Assembly: GCA_012837715.1 (NCBI GenBank)
Contig: DUQR01000045.1
Location: 1 to 64,000 of the forward strand
Length of the DNA stretch: 64,000 bases
Origin: Bacillota bacterium
GTDB taxonomy: Bacteria; Bacillota; UBA4882; UBA10575
Direction of reading: 5' to 3'
Part shown: positions 1 to 8,750 of the stretch, piece after piece
Layout of the letters: each line of letters starts with the position of its first letter
Numbering within the stretch: position 1 is the first letter of the stretch
The notes under the pieces: model-generated
What the model was told of the DNA's origin: nothing
Database searches by the model: none
Seen by the model: only the letters and a program-made list of their open reading frames with translations
Program-made: the position numbers and the translations under genes

Positions 1-33
1 CGAGCACCGCACTGCGTGAACCGCTACAGTAAA

Positions 34-1023
34 CTACCTTGTGATTACACCCTTGCCAGGATCGGCATTGATCCCATATTTCTCGATATGTTCGTCGGTG
101 ATCGTGTCAGTCGTTAAGATTAATTCTTCCTGATAGACGATTCCTTTGGGGATATTACCACTCTTGATCCACTGATCAATCTGGCCGGCCTGACGTGGAT
201 TACACTGTACATCGGCATCCCAGTAACCGGCTTGTACGTTTCTAAGGGCAAAACGGTTAAAGTCAAAACCAATGATCTTAACCTTGCCGTTCTTTCCATG
301 GCTGATCCCGGCCGCCTCGAGCGCTTGGACAGCTCCTTGCGCCATACCGTCGTTTTGAGCATAGATGACGTTGAAATCTTTTCCGGCGGCAATCGCGGCT
401 TCAACCACTTTGCGGGCTTCCTCAAGACTCCAAGTGTCTCCACCCGTTCCGTCCGCGACAATGTTGAGTTTACCTTCTTCCGCTGCCTTGATCACTGCGG
501 CGCTGCGCCCGATCTCGGCTGCGCTCCCCAACTGCCCACGAATGAGGATTAGGTTGATCGGTTTCGGAACATTGTTTAACACCCATTCTACTGCCAAATC
601 GCCCTCATAATGCATATCGGAGAGAAGTGCTGCCTCATAATTCGAGGGGTCCGTATCAATTTCCCGGTCAAAGAGAATAACCCGTACACCGGCTTTTTTT
701 GCCGATTGCAGAATGTCATCCCATCCGGATGCGTTTGCCGCCGAGATCAGAAGATAGTCCACACCATCGCGGATGTACCCTCTGGCCGCAGCCATCTGTT
801 CGCTGTTGTCGGCGGTGTTGGTCTGTTTTGCGTCATAGCCGTTTTTCTTCGAGAAGACCTCGTTCATGTCTTCAACATTGGCCTGACGGTAGCCAGATTC
901 TTCCGGCGGTAAATTTACAATCCCAACCTTAATCAGTTTTTGTGAAGCTGCTAATCCGCAGGCGGTAGACAGAACCAAAATAGCCACTAACAGTAATGAT
1001 CCTACTTTCAAATTCTTCATCAT
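34..1023 (-). CDS. Sugar ABC transporter substrate-binding protein (periplasmic-binding family 4)
   Basis: Binds a sugar outside the cytoplasmic membrane and delivers it to an ABC permease. The 329-residue product opens with a basic N terminus and a hydrophobic signal segment (about residues 5-26), followed by the two-lobed fold of ribose/galactofuranose-type binding proteins (repeated VDYLLISAAN-like and VIYAQNDGMAQGA-like strands). An AGGAGG Shine-Dalgarno precedes tandem ATG codons (1023 and 1020), and either could start. The Cys near residue 22 (STAC) is a poor lipobox, so a secreted or weakly lipidated form is possible. Partner permease and ATPase genes are not in the window and would lie beyond position 1. 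The sugar cannot be told from sequence alone. Confidence 0.85.
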   Translation of the reverse strand: MMKNLKVGSLLLVAILVLSTACGLAASQKLIKVGIVNLPPEESGYRQANVEDMNEVFSKKNGYDAKQTNTADNSEQMAAARGYIRDGVDYLLISAANASGWDDILQSAKKAGVRVILFDREIDTDPSNYEAALLSDMHYEGDLAVEWVLNNVPKPINLILIRGQLGSAAEIGRSAAVIKAAEEGKLNIVADGTGGDTWSLEEARKVVEAAIAAGKDFNVIYAQNDGMAQGAVQALEAAGISHGKNGKVKIIGFDFNRFALRNVQAGYWDADVQCNPRQAGQIDQWIKSGNIPKGIVYQEELILTTDTITDEHIEKYGINADPGKGVITR

Positions 1024-1110
1024 TAAACCTCCTCTAAAATTTTAAAATTACCTTTCGAGTCTCATTTGTCTGGCCGGCAATACACCTCCCTTTGTTCCTA
1101 TTTCTCTGAT

Positions 1111-1138
1111 TTTATATGAAGTAACCTTTACCAACCAA
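1111..1138 (-). promoter_or_regulatory. Putative sigma-A promoter of the sugar-binding protein gene
   Basis: Read on the minus strand, TTGGTT (1138-1133) and TATAAA (1116-1111) are separated by 16 bp, about 90 bp upstream of the start codon. The match is moderate and not tested. Confidence 0.4.
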
Positions 1139-1193
1139 GGGGCCGCTTCTACTTGTTAATCTGTTATTAATATAAACATATGGACCGTTCAAA

Positions 1194-1571
1194 TTGAATA
1201 GAAATTTTTTGATTATGCTATAATAATTTTTATTAACCATATGATATTTCGATCAATCTTTATGCGAACGTGAAATGTTTATGCCGTCAATGACCAGGAG
1301 TTTCTTTAGCCTGTAAAAACAAGGGGGCATCGTCAAATAGCTAGTCTTTTTTAATTCGGCCACCCCGATCAATTCGTTCACAATATTGCTGTGTAAAAAC
1401 GTCCCACCGGAATTATTTGTTACAACGGTCCAAAGTTGCCGAAAGTATAGGCCAAGCGCTAACCGGCCCTTACAGCATTGGCCGAAGCGGCCGGGTTAGC
1501 CCTAAGGCTTCTGGGAGAAAGGGGATATTTTAAAGGAGATTGAAAGCGTAAATGAAGGAAAATAGTTCGTA
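1194..1571 (+). promoter_or_regulatory. Orphan plus-strand promoter and hairpin in a 548-bp spacer
   Basis: The spacer between the binding-protein gene and comM (1024-1571) holds no intact gene. On the plus strand TTGAAT (1194-1199) and an extended -10, TGCTATAAT (1216-1224), lie 19 bp apart. Downstream, a strong 11-bp hairpin with one bulge pairs 1458-1468 with 1489-1500, and AAAGGAG at 1532-1538 precedes only a 9-codon reading frame (ATG at 1552) that runs into the 3' end of the convergent comM. A small RNA, a regulatory leader left behind by a lost gene, or a remnant are all possible. It matches no riboswitch class that I recognise. Confidence 0.35.
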
Positions 1572-3095
1572 TTATGAATAGAGGTTTTCAAGACGTCGAT
1601 ACTGAATCGCTTCGGCTAAATGCGCCGCTTCAATCAATTCTTTCCCGGACAAGTCCGCAATGGTCCTGGCTACCCGGAGCAAACGGTGGTATCCCCGGGC
1701 AGTGATGCCATAATTTCGAACGGCCGAAACCATCAGCCTGCGCCCTTCCCGATCCAAGGCACAAAAGGCCTTGATTTCTTGGGGCCCCATATGGGCGTTA
1801 CAATAGAGACTCTTTCCCTGGAACCGTTCTTCTTGCCGACGGCGGGCCGCCGTCACCCTGGCCCTGATTTGTCTTGACGGTTCGGCGGCGGCAGGGGCCG
1901 CCATCTCTTCGTATTGTAAACGCGGGGTCTCCACCGTAAAATCGATCCGGTCCAGGAGCGGACCGGAGATCCGGGAGGTGTAACGTCTTATTTGGGTTGG
2001 TGTGCAAACACAAGCTTGCTGGGGATCCCGGTAAAACCCGCACGGACAAGGATTCATCGCCGCCACCAACATAAACCGGCTGGGGTAGACCAAAGAAAGG
2101 GTGGTGCGGGCAATGGTTACCTTCCCATCTTCAAGCGGTTGGCGGAGCACCTCTAACACTTCCCGGTGAAATTCGGGAAATTCGTCTAAAAAAAGGACAC
2201 CGTGATGGGCCAAGGTCACCTCCCCTGGTCGGGGATAGGCACCACCCCCGATTAATCCAACTTTGGTCGTGGTGTGGTGTGGGTTACGGAAGGGACGCCA
2301 ACGCAGCAGCGAAGCTCCGGGTGGTAATTGACCGGCGATACTATAGATCTTCGTGAGCTCCAGGGCTTCTTCCTGACTGAGTTCGGGTAAAATGGACGGT
2401 AGTCTCCGGGCCAGCATTGTTTTCCCGGAACCGGGCGGTCCAACCAAAAGGATATTATGTCCGCCGGCGGCCGCGATCTCCAAAGCCCGTTTTGCCGTCT
2501 CCTGACCCTTTACATCCGCAAAATCCTCCCCTTCTTCCCTTACCGTTGCCGCTTCTCTTTTGGGCAAGGTGATTTGGGGAACGGTACCTTTCTGTAGAAA
2601 GGTTACGGCTTCCTCCAAATGGCGCACAGGGATCAAATTAATCCCTTTAACGACGCAGGCCTCGGGGTAATTGCCCGCCGGTAAAAGCAGATAATCTTTC
2701 TTCCGTTGGCAGGCCGCCAAGGTCATTGAGAGTATTCCGCGGACCGTTCGGATCGAACCGTCGAGGGCCAATTCCCCAATAATCATGCCACCTTCTAGTG
2801 TTTCCGGACCATAAAAACCTTGGGCGCAAAGGATCCCCAGGGCAATCGGGAGATCAAAACCGCTCCCCTCTTTACGCAAGTCGGCCGGGGCTAAGTTCAC
2901 GACAATCCGATGACCGGGGAAAGTATACCCCGCGTTTTTAATTGCGGCACGGACCCGTTCCTTTGCTTCTTTCACGGCTAGATCGGGCAAACCCACTAAA
3001 TCAAAGGAAGGAAGGCCGGGGGAAAGATCGACCTCAACTTCGACCGGGAAGCCATCAATACCAACAACGGTGCCGCTGGTGACCTTGGCAAACAT
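1572..3095 (-). CDS. comM: YifB/ComM family Mg-chelatase-like AAA+ ATPase
   Basis: The 507-residue length is normal for the family. An N-terminal Lon-type substrate domain (to about residue 170) is followed by an AAA+ core with Walker A GPPGSGKT near residue 220, Walker B FLDEFPEF, the family cysteine cluster NPCPCGFYRDPQQACVC, and a C-terminal magnesium-chelatase helical domain. ComM in Gram-negative transformers is a hexameric helicase that promotes branch migration during natural transformation. The Firmicutes role is less clear. The start codon overlaps the yraN stop (TAATG), so the two are translationally coupled at the end of the rnhB cluster. Confidence 0.93.
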   Translation of the reverse strand: MFAKVTSGTVVGIDGFPVEVEVDLSPGLPSFDLVGLPDLAVKEAKERVRAAIKNAGYTFPGHRIVVNLAPADLRKEGSGFDLPIALGILCAQGFYGPETLEGGMIIGELALDGSIRTVRGILSMTLAACQRKKDYLLLPAGNYPEACVVKGINLIPVRHLEEAVTFLQKGTVPQITLPKREAATVREEGEDFADVKGQETAKRALEIAAAGGHNILLVGPPGSGKTMLARRLPSILPELSQEEALELTKIYSIAGQLPPGASLLRWRPFRNPHHTTTKVGLIGGGAYPRPGEVTLAHHGVLFLDEFPEFHREVLEVLRQPLEDGKVTIARTTLSLVYPSRFMLVAAMNPCPCGFYRDPQQACVCTPTQIRRYTSRISGPLLDRIDFTVETPRLQYEEMAAPAAAEPSRQIRARVTAARRRQEERFQGKSLYCNAHMGPQEIKAFCALDREGRRLMVSAVRNYGITARGYHRLLRVARTIADLSGKELIEAAHLAEAIQYRRLENLYS

Positions 3096-3475
3096 TAGTA
3101 GTAATTGCCTCCTTCAACCCCAAAGGCATTGGTAATTAACTGATAATCAATTAGTTTACCCTGCTCGTCCAGGTTAAGGGTAATGAGGTCAAAACGGCAG
3201 GGATAATCCTGGTATTGATGTTGTTGTAGGTAACAGAAGGCGGCGCGGATCAGATGGAGCCGTTTTCTTTTGGTGATTGCCTCCAGTCCCGAACCGAAAG
3301 CTTTACTGATCCGTGTCTTTACTTCAATAAAGACCAGCTGATCACCGTGGCGGGCAATCAGATCAATTTCGCCGTAACGGGTGTAGTACTTTCGCTGTAG
3401 GATGAGATAGCCTTCTCTTTTCAAAATCCCTCGGGCGAGCAGTTCTCCATAATTTCCCAAGCGCCGACGTTCCAT
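3095..3475 (-). CDS. yraN: YraN (UPF0102) nuclease-fold protein
   Basis: Small UPF0102 protein related to Holliday-junction-resolvase-like nucleases. The core shows the family signature: NYGELLARGILKREGY, YGEIDLIARHG and FIEVKTR carry the acidic and Lys residues of a PD-(D/E)xK-type fold. The molecular role is not established. The ATG at 3475, with GGTGGTG just upstream, is preferred over the in-frame TTG at 3487, giving 126 residues. It lies between ylqH and comM in the minus-strand cluster, an arrangement common in Firmicutes. Confidence 0.88.
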   Translation of the reverse strand: MERRRLGNYGELLARGILKREGYLILQRKYYTRYGEIDLIARHGDQLVFIEVKTRISKAFGSGLEAITKRKRLHLIRAAFCYLQQHQYQDYPCRFDLITLNLDEQGKLIDYQLITNAFGVEGGNYY

Positions 3476-3555
3476 CGTCACCACCAAAATAATCGCCTAA
3501 TTCGACCGCTATTTCGGTCTGGTAAATCCTTTCCTTACAGTAAAATAATACCATA

Positions 3556-3864
3556 TTATTTCGGGTTTGATAAGCGCTGTTTTTTTCCGGCTTTTGTTTC
3601 CAACTGCCAAAGAAAGGCCAGGATCTCCGCAGTCAATTGATAGGCTTCCCGCGGAATATAGCCTCCAACCTCTACTCCGTCCAAGAGCTGACAAAGCTCC
3701 GGGTCGGCGACGGTAGGGATCTGGGCCTGGCGGGCCAGTTCTAAAATGGCTTCCGCGACCAAGCCCCGGCCTTTCGCTAAGACGATCGGGGCTTCGTCTT
3801 CCGCTTGCCGGTAGCGGAGGGCAATTGCTTCCAAGCTTTGTTTCTCCATTTTACAGCCACCCAT
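3556..3864 (-). CDS. FlhB C-terminal-domain homologue (YlqH-like)
   Basis: A 102-residue (or 97 from the second Met at 3849) soluble protein resembling the cytoplasmic C-terminal domain of the flagellar/type III export switch protein FlhB, without its membrane part. Stretches such as APIVLAKGRGLVAEAILELA and PREAYQLTAEILAFLW match the EscU/YlqH pattern, but the autocleavage NPTH motif is absent. B. subtilis has the same small gene (ylqH) beside rnhB and ylqG. The start overlaps the 3' end of the upstream gene. No flagellar genes are in the window. Confidence 0.72.
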   Translation of the reverse strand: MGGCKMEKQSLEAIALRYRQAEDEAPIVLAKGRGLVAEAILELARQAQIPTVADPELCQLLDGVEVGGYIPREAYQLTAEILAFLWQLETKAGKKQRLSNPK

Positions 3865-4897
3865 CGATCCGGAGGGGAGGAAAGATTGGTGGTAACTCTT
3901 CCTTCCGCTCCTGGTATGTTTGGAATTGGACGGACCGGACTGGCCACCCTTTTTCTGCCAGATAATAGCCTAAACCGTTGAGTAAATTCCGGTCTAAAAC
4001 GGCTGGCTCTGCCCCGATAGTAAGGTTTAACCCTAATTTATTGTAGACCCCGGTAATTTGGAGGGGGCCGAAGAAATCCGATTGATAATCTAAAGCAAAG
4101 GCGAAGCCGTCCTCTTCTCCGTTCCCTCCCTTATCGTTATCGGTCGTCGACATGGAAAACTTCCTTCCTGTACAGCGCAGTTCTTCTTGGGACGATGGGA
4201 ATAGATAATAGACAAAATGGGGTAAAGTCGGATCATGACGGGCTTGCTGATGGAGAAAGGCCACCGTTTCTTTACAGATTTCGGCGGGAACTTCCTTCTG
4301 GGCCGGACCATTTGTCTGGGGATGATCTGGCCTTCCTTCTCTCTCTCCGCCTTCCCGCTTAAAGTCAGGAAAGAGGCTGTCAGCAGTTCCTGCCTTGTGC
4401 CAGAGGACTTTTTGCACGGTCGGAAATAACGCATAAAGGGCCCATAAAAGAGAACGAGGGGTCAACGGGATTGATCGGGCTTGTAGAAAAGCTAATGCCC
4501 GCGGGTGTACAATGAGACCCCACTGTTTTTCCACCGTAATTAACCCTTTTTTCAGATCGGTCAGCACAGCCCGGTTTAAAGGCAATTTTTCTTGCATCGC
4601 AGCGGATAACAGTTTAAGGCCAAGCTCTTCTTCGTTGGCAAAGAGTTCTTTAAAAAAGGGAAGCGTCTCGCCGAGCGTTTCCATCCGGTTCGGAGTTAGC
4701 ACAAGCAGTCCCGGTTCTGCCCGGAGAATCCGAAAGGTAAGCTCCTGCCCGAAGGAAACCGCTTCTCCTTCCAGCTTAACCGGGAAATCGCCCTGGTCCG
4801 TTTTGAGCACGACCCCTCCGTTCTTCCTTTGTTCAAGGCAACCCCGGACAAGACCGGGACCGGAGAGGAAAAAGGAGGATAGCGCCTTGGTGTTCAT
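3851..4897 (-). CDS. YlqG-like hypothetical protein, FliK-like C terminus
   Basis: The function is not recognised. The 348-residue product has no signal peptide or membrane segment. Its central part (about residues 180-215) is hydrophilic and probably disordered. The C-terminal third (LDYQSDFFGPLQITGVYNK, then GLNLTIGAEPAVLDRNLLNG) resembles the C-terminal domain of flagellar hook-length proteins in general pattern. Position between rnhB and the ylqH-like gene matches B. subtilis ylqG, which supports a joint, still unknown role with the FlhB-like protein. The ATG overlaps the rnhB stop (ATGA). Confidence 0.6.
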   Translation of the reverse strand: MNTKALSSFFLSGPGLVRGCLEQRKNGGVVLKTDQGDFPVKLEGEAVSFGQELTFRILRAEPGLLVLTPNRMETLGETLPFFKELFANEEELGLKLLSAAMQEKLPLNRAVLTDLKKGLITVEKQWGLIVHPRALAFLQARSIPLTPRSLLWALYALFPTVQKVLWHKAGTADSLFPDFKREGGEREGRPDHPQTNGPAQKEVPAEICKETVAFLHQQARHDPTLPHFVYYLFPSSQEELRCTGRKFSMSTTDNDKGGNGEEDGFAFALDYQSDFFGPLQITGVYNKLGLNLTIGAEPAVLDRNLLNGLGYYLAEKGWPVRSVQFQTYQERKEELPPIFPPLRIDGWL

Positions 4898-5604
4898 TGC
4901 TTAACTTTCTTCACCTCCAATGGCTGATCAGTCCCCACACCAAGGGGGAGTTGAAGATGAAGGTTAAAACTACGCCGGTGGACCGGCGTAGGTCCGAACC
5001 GGGCTAAAGCAGCGTAATGCTGGGCAGTGGGATAACCTTTATGTTTGGCGAAACCGTAACCGGGAAAGGCCCGATCAAGGTCGATCATGATGCGGTCACG
5101 AGTCACTTTTGCCAGGACCGAAGCGGCGGCAATGGACATACTTAAGGCGTCACCGCCAATTACCCCGCGGTGGGGTAGATCAATCCCCGGCCAGGCGTAA
5201 CCATCAAGTAATAAAAAATCGGGTTGGACCGGTAGGTTATGAACCGCCCGCATCATGGCCAACCGGGAAGCCTGGAGAATATTTAAACGGTCGATCTCCC
5301 CGACGGAAGCCTGTCCGATTCCGTAAGGTATCTTTAAGACTTGAATCTGTTCATAAACAGAGACCCGTTGTTTCGGCGTTAATTTTTTGGAGTCGTTAAG
5401 ATGGGGAATAAAAGTCTCCGGCGGAATGATCGCTGCCGCGGCGACCACCGGACCGGCTAACGGTCCTCTTCCCGCTTCGTCGACGCCGGCAATCATCCGG
5501 TAACCACGACCTAACAATTCCTCTTCCAACCGATACAGGGCTTGAAGCCTTTTCTTTTCCTGTTCCCGTAAGCGTGGTTTGGTCTTTTTGTTGTCTTCTT
5601 TCAT
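4894..5604 (-). CDS. rnhB: Ribonuclease HII
   Basis: Cleaves the RNA strand of RNA/DNA hybrids and removes misincorporated ribonucleotides. The DEDD active site is visible: GVDEAGRGPLAGP (Asp-Glu), FLLLDG (Asp) and VTRDRIM (Asp). HKGYPTAQHYAAL near the end is the usual C-terminal motif. The ATG at 5604, with AAGGGGC upstream, is preferred over GTG at 5622, giving 236 residues. It is the first gene of the rnhB-ylqG-ylqH-yraN-comM cluster. Confidence 0.95.
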   Translation of the reverse strand: MKEDNKKTKPRLREQEKKRLQALYRLEEELLGRGYRMIAGVDEAGRGPLAGPVVAAAAIIPPETFIPHLNDSKKLTPKQRVSVYEQIQVLKIPYGIGQASVGEIDRLNILQASRLAMMRAVHNLPVQPDFLLLDGYAWPGIDLPHRGVIGGDALSMSIAAASVLAKVTRDRIMIDLDRAFPGYGFAKHKGYPTAQHYAALARFGPTPVHRRSFNLHLQLPLGVGTDQPLEVKKVKQ

Positions 5605-5645
5605 CGTTGCGCCCCTTAACACCCCCCGTAAAAAGAAGAACTAAA

Positions 5646-5663
5646 CCTGCCTTCGGCGGCAGG
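5646..5663 (-). terminator. Probable intrinsic terminator of the ddh gene
   Basis: CCTGCC (5646-5651) pairs with GGCAGG (5658-5663) around a 6-nt loop. On the minus strand the stem is followed by TTTAGTTCTTCTTTTT, downstream of ddh and ahead of rnhB. Confidence 0.55.
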
Positions 5664-5760
5664 TCTAGCGTTTTTGGAGGGCATGGATCTCTATTCACCT
5701 TGGCAATACTAATATCGGTCAACGCACCTATTTCTTAATGTTTTTTTCCTGGAAAAGTGG

Positions 5761-6663
5761 TTAGACCATTCTTTCGATAATGGTCTCCCGTTCCCCGGAC
5801 AAATAATCGATCACCGGAAGTTCAATCAGCGTATAACAGCCGGGAGGCTGTTTAAAACCGGCCCGGGCCGCCGCCACCATGATTTGGGCGGTGAGGGCCG
5901 GATTATTGATCCGCATTTCAAATTTGAGCAACTGGTTATGGGTTAGTCCGGAGACTCCTTTTCTTTCCAAAAGAACCCCATGGCCAGCGTCGATCAACGC
6001 TTGCACGTCAGGAACGAATTTGATGATGGTTTCATCATGGATGAAATAGGGGTCTTGTTTGATCGCGGCAGAGACCGTTTGGGGATCGGCGCCCTCCTCA
6101 AGCTCAACATAGACCATCCGGCGGTGGAGACCGGTACCTAAAGGAATCGTTAACGCAAGGCCGTTTTTCACCCCGGAAATTGCTTTAACCGCAACGGTAT
6201 GTCCCATCGACATCCCAGGACCAAAGTTGGTATAGGTCATTCCCTGGGGAAGCATTGCTTGGAAGAGACACCGGAGCACCGAGTCGGTCCCCGGATCCCA
6301 ACCGGCGGAGATCACAGCGGTCTGCCCGTGTTTTTTCGCTACTTGATCCAAACTTCGGCGGTACTTGACCAGTTCACCATGGAGATCGTAACTATCGACC
6401 GTATTAATGCCCATCGCTAAAACTTCCGGCGCATACTGGGGAACCAACCGGGTGGGCAGGGCGAGAAAAGCTACTTCCACTTGGCTTAATTCGGATAAAG
6501 CTGTCACCACCGGAATTGTTTGTAACTCCCTTGGTGTCTCCTTGATTGATTCGGGTCTTCTCACCACCCCGGCCAGTTGGAAATCGGGCGCGGTCTCGAT
6601 TGCTTCCAGCAAGTAACGGCCAATGTTACCGTAGCCGATAATTGCCGCTTGATACCGTTTCAT
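5761..6663 (-). CDS. ddh: meso-Diaminopimelate D-dehydrogenase
   Basis: NADPH-dependent one-step interconversion of tetrahydrodipicolinate, ammonia and meso-diaminopimelate, the short route to DAP and lysine. The Rossmann motif GYGNIGRYL is at residues 10-18. SAGWDPGTDS (about 120) and NFGPGMSMGHTVAVKAI (about 148) are diagnostic of the Ddh family. The 300-residue length resembles the Symbiobacterium-type enzyme. It is a single-gene unit with an AGGGGAGG site before its ATG. It implies that DAP is available for peptidoglycan. Whether other DAP pathways coexist cannot be seen here. Confidence 0.9.
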   Translation of the reverse strand: MKRYQAAIIGYGNIGRYLLEAIETAPDFQLAGVVRRPESIKETPRELQTIPVVTALSELSQVEVAFLALPTRLVPQYAPEVLAMGINTVDSYDLHGELVKYRRSLDQVAKKHGQTAVISAGWDPGTDSVLRCLFQAMLPQGMTYTNFGPGMSMGHTVAVKAISGVKNGLALTIPLGTGLHRRMVYVELEEGADPQTVSAAIKQDPYFIHDETIIKFVPDVQALIDAGHGVLLERKGVSGLTHNQLLKFEMRINNPALTAQIMVAAARAGFKQPPGCYTLIELPVIDYLSGERETIIERMV

Positions 6664-6830
6664 GGTTAACCTCCCCTCTTAGGCTTTCTACGTTGTAACC
6701 CAAAAAAACCTCAGGCAATCGATGGGGTTCAACTTAAATCAGACGGTCCTTCCTTGTATTGGGTTAAAAATAAAAAGCCCTCTTACAATATGGTAAAGTT
6801 TATTCTAAACAAAAAGCTAAAGGCAGGAAA

Positions 6831-6860
6831 TTGTCTTTTAAAAACGGAAATGAATATATA
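6831..6860 (+). promoter_or_regulatory. Putative promoter of the histidinol-phosphatase gene
   Basis: TTGTCT (6831-6836) and TATATA (6855-6860) are separated by 18 bp, about 33 bp ahead of the start codon and its GGAGGATT site. The region upstream (6664-6830) is AT-rich and shows no gene. Confidence 0.45.
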
Positions 6861-6892
6861 AACATTGCATTAGATTATATGGAGGATTATTC

Positions 6893-7720
6893 ATGCCCAA
6901 TGATTATCATACCCATACCTTCCGCTGTCACCACGCCGAAGGGGATGTGGGGGATTACGCGGCGGTAGCCGTCCAGAAGGGTCTTCGCGTCTTAGGCGTA
7001 ACTGACCACACGCCATTCCCGGTGCCCTTACCTAATGAACGTTGGAATATGATCCGGATGAGCCGGTCCCAACTGGATGGTTACGAAGAGGCCATTGCCA
7101 AAGCGAGAAAAAACTATCCCCAACTGACTATTCTCAAAGGAATGGAATGTGAATACAGCGTAGATCTGGTCCCTTTTTACCGCGATGAACTATTAGCCAA
7201 ACGCCAGTTTGATTACCTCATTGTTGGTAACCATTTTTTCCCTTGTGGAAACCGGTGGGTCGGCGCCCATTCCCAGATCCGAAGTGGCGAAGAACTAATG
7301 GCCTATGCGGATCATATGGTCGAAGCAATGGCATCCGGTTTATTCGCCTTTGTCGCCCATCCGGATCTTTTCGGAAATTCCTATCCTTTCTGGGATGAAC
7401 ATACGGTTCGCTGTTCAAAGCGAATTATAGAAGCAGCCGCTTACTACAAAATTCCGTTAGAGCTCAATGCCCACGGCCTACGAAAACCATTGATCGAAAC
7501 AAAGGTGGGCGCCCGTCCCCCTTATCCACTCTCCCCCTTCTGGCAATTGGCCTCTACGGTTAAAGGGATAACCGTCGTGGCCAATTCCGACGCCCACCAT
7601 CCCGAGGATGTGGGAAAAACCGAAGCTGTCGAAGAATTAATCGAAGACTACGGTTTGCAGCGGGCCGATCTTTCCTGGCTGGAGCAAAAAGAAAATAAAT
7701 CCTTATCCGCCAAAGTTTAA
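6893..7720 (+). CDS. hisK: Histidinol-phosphatase, PHP family
   Basis: Hydrolyses L-histidinol phosphate in histidine biosynthesis, if orthologous to the PHP-type HisK/HisJ. The metal-binding PHP motifs are all present: HTHTFRCH at residues 6-13, GVTDHTPFP near 43, KGMECEY near 83, VAHPDLFG near 145 and NSDAHHPED near 230. The 275-residue length fits. It is a lone plus-strand gene between two minus-strand blocks with no his genes nearby, so a different phosphoester substrate is possible. Confidence 0.82.
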   Translation: MPNDYHTHTFRCHHAEGDVGDYAAVAVQKGLRVLGVTDHTPFPVPLPNERWNMIRMSRSQLDGYEEAIAKARKNYPQLTILKGMECEYSVDLVPFYRDELLAKRQFDYLIVGNHFFPCGNRWVGAHSQIRSGEELMAYADHMVEAMASGLFAFVAHPDLFGNSYPFWDEHTVRCSKRIIEAAAYYKIPLELNAHGLRKPLIETKVGARPPYPLSPFWQLASTVKGITVVANSDAHHPEDVGKTEAVEELIEDYGLQRADLSWLEQKENKSLSAKV

Positions 7721-8718
7721 AGCCCGGTCTTTTTGTTTAAAGGATCCGCCGTATGCAACAAGCCCGACACGGGCTTTCGCTGTTCCCAACGGGACCAGAT
7801 TGCTTCTCCTTGCTTTTGGTCCTTCCTTAACTGAGCTTGTAAAGCTTCTGGTGAAGCAAATTTTTTTTCTTCCCGGAGAAATTTTAGGAATTCCACTTCC
7901 AAATATTCACCATAGATCTCTCTGGAAAACTGGGTGATAAAGACTTCCACCACCGGCGTTATCTGATTAAAGGTGGGTTTACACCCCACGTTGGCTAGGC
8001 CATAATGGGCTTTCCCGTTGAGGTTCACCCGGACGACGTAAGCGCCAAACTTAGGTAGTAACCGGTCGGGCGGGAAAGTTAAGTTTGCAGTCGGGAAGCC
8101 CATTTTTTTACCTTGACCTTTACCGTGCTGCACATATCCGTCTAAAGAGAAAGGCCGATTCAGCATCCCATTGGCTTCCGCTAGTTTACCTTCCCGTAAT
8201 AAGGTACGGATTAGAGAACTACAGACGATTTGACCCCGGTACTTAACAGGAGGAATAACCTCTGCGTAAAGTCCGTGTCGGCGCATATAAGTTAAGACTA
8301 AATTGGTATCACCGGCGCCCCCGGCCCCAAAAGTAAAGTCATGACCAACGACTAGCGCCTTAACCCCCAGCGAAAGTAACTGGCCTAAGAAATCCTCCGC
8401 CGGCATTGCGGCCAGTTCAGGAGTGAATTCCAGTAATAACGTTCCGTCGATCCCGCTTTTGGCAAAAAATTGACAACGTTTGGCGACCGACATGAGCAGG
8501 GGCGGGATTTGCGACCGTAAAACCAAAGAAGTGTGTTTCTGAAAAGTGATGACCAACGTTCCCCAGCCATGCTGTTTACTAAGGGTTTTGATGCGTGCGA
8601 GTATTTTTTGGTGTCCGCGGTGGACGCCGTCGAAATTACCAACCGTAGCCACTAAACCGGAAACGGGGTCTTTTGCGAGTTCTGCTTGGAACATCGAAAA
8701 ACTATGCCACTGCTTCAT
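7717..8718 (-). CDS. ribF: Bifunctional riboflavin kinase / FAD synthetase
   Basis: Converts riboflavin to FMN and then FAD. The N-terminal adenylyltransferase domain shows NFDGVHRGHQ and GHDFTFG. The C-terminal flavokinase domain shows KGQGKKMGFPTANL, and YGLANVGCKPTF follows. The ATG at 8718, with GGGGGAGG 10 nt upstream, is preferred to the frame opening at 8778, which would overlap truB. The product is then 333 residues. Last gene of the long minus-strand rimP operon. Its 3' end meets the plus-strand hisK tail to tail. Confidence 0.93.
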   Translation of the reverse strand: MKQWHSFSMFQAELAKDPVSGLVATVGNFDGVHRGHQKILARIKTLSKQHGWGTLVITFQKHTSLVLRSQIPPLLMSVAKRCQFFAKSGIDGTLLLEFTPELAAMPAEDFLGQLLSLGVKALVVGHDFTFGAGGAGDTNLVLTYMRRHGLYAEVIPPVKYRGQIVCSSLIRTLLREGKLAEANGMLNRPFSLDGYVQHGKGQGKKMGFPTANLTFPPDRLLPKFGAYVVRVNLNGKAHYGLANVGCKPTFNQITPVVEVFITQFSREIYGEYLEVEFLKFLREEKKFASPEALQAQLRKDQKQGEAIWSRWEQRKPVSGLLHTADPLNKKTGL

Positions 8719-8750
8719 ACGTCTAAACCTCCCCCTTTGGGCGCCATTCA

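Noticed and set aside
1430-1530. Known riboswitch (glycine, c-di-GMP, cobalamin) in the first spacer
   Set aside because: A strong stem is present, but none of the invariant sequence blocks of those classes is.
4090-4434. 114-codon frame overlapping the ylqG-like gene
   Set aside because: Out of frame with a conserved-position gene and without a ribosome site.
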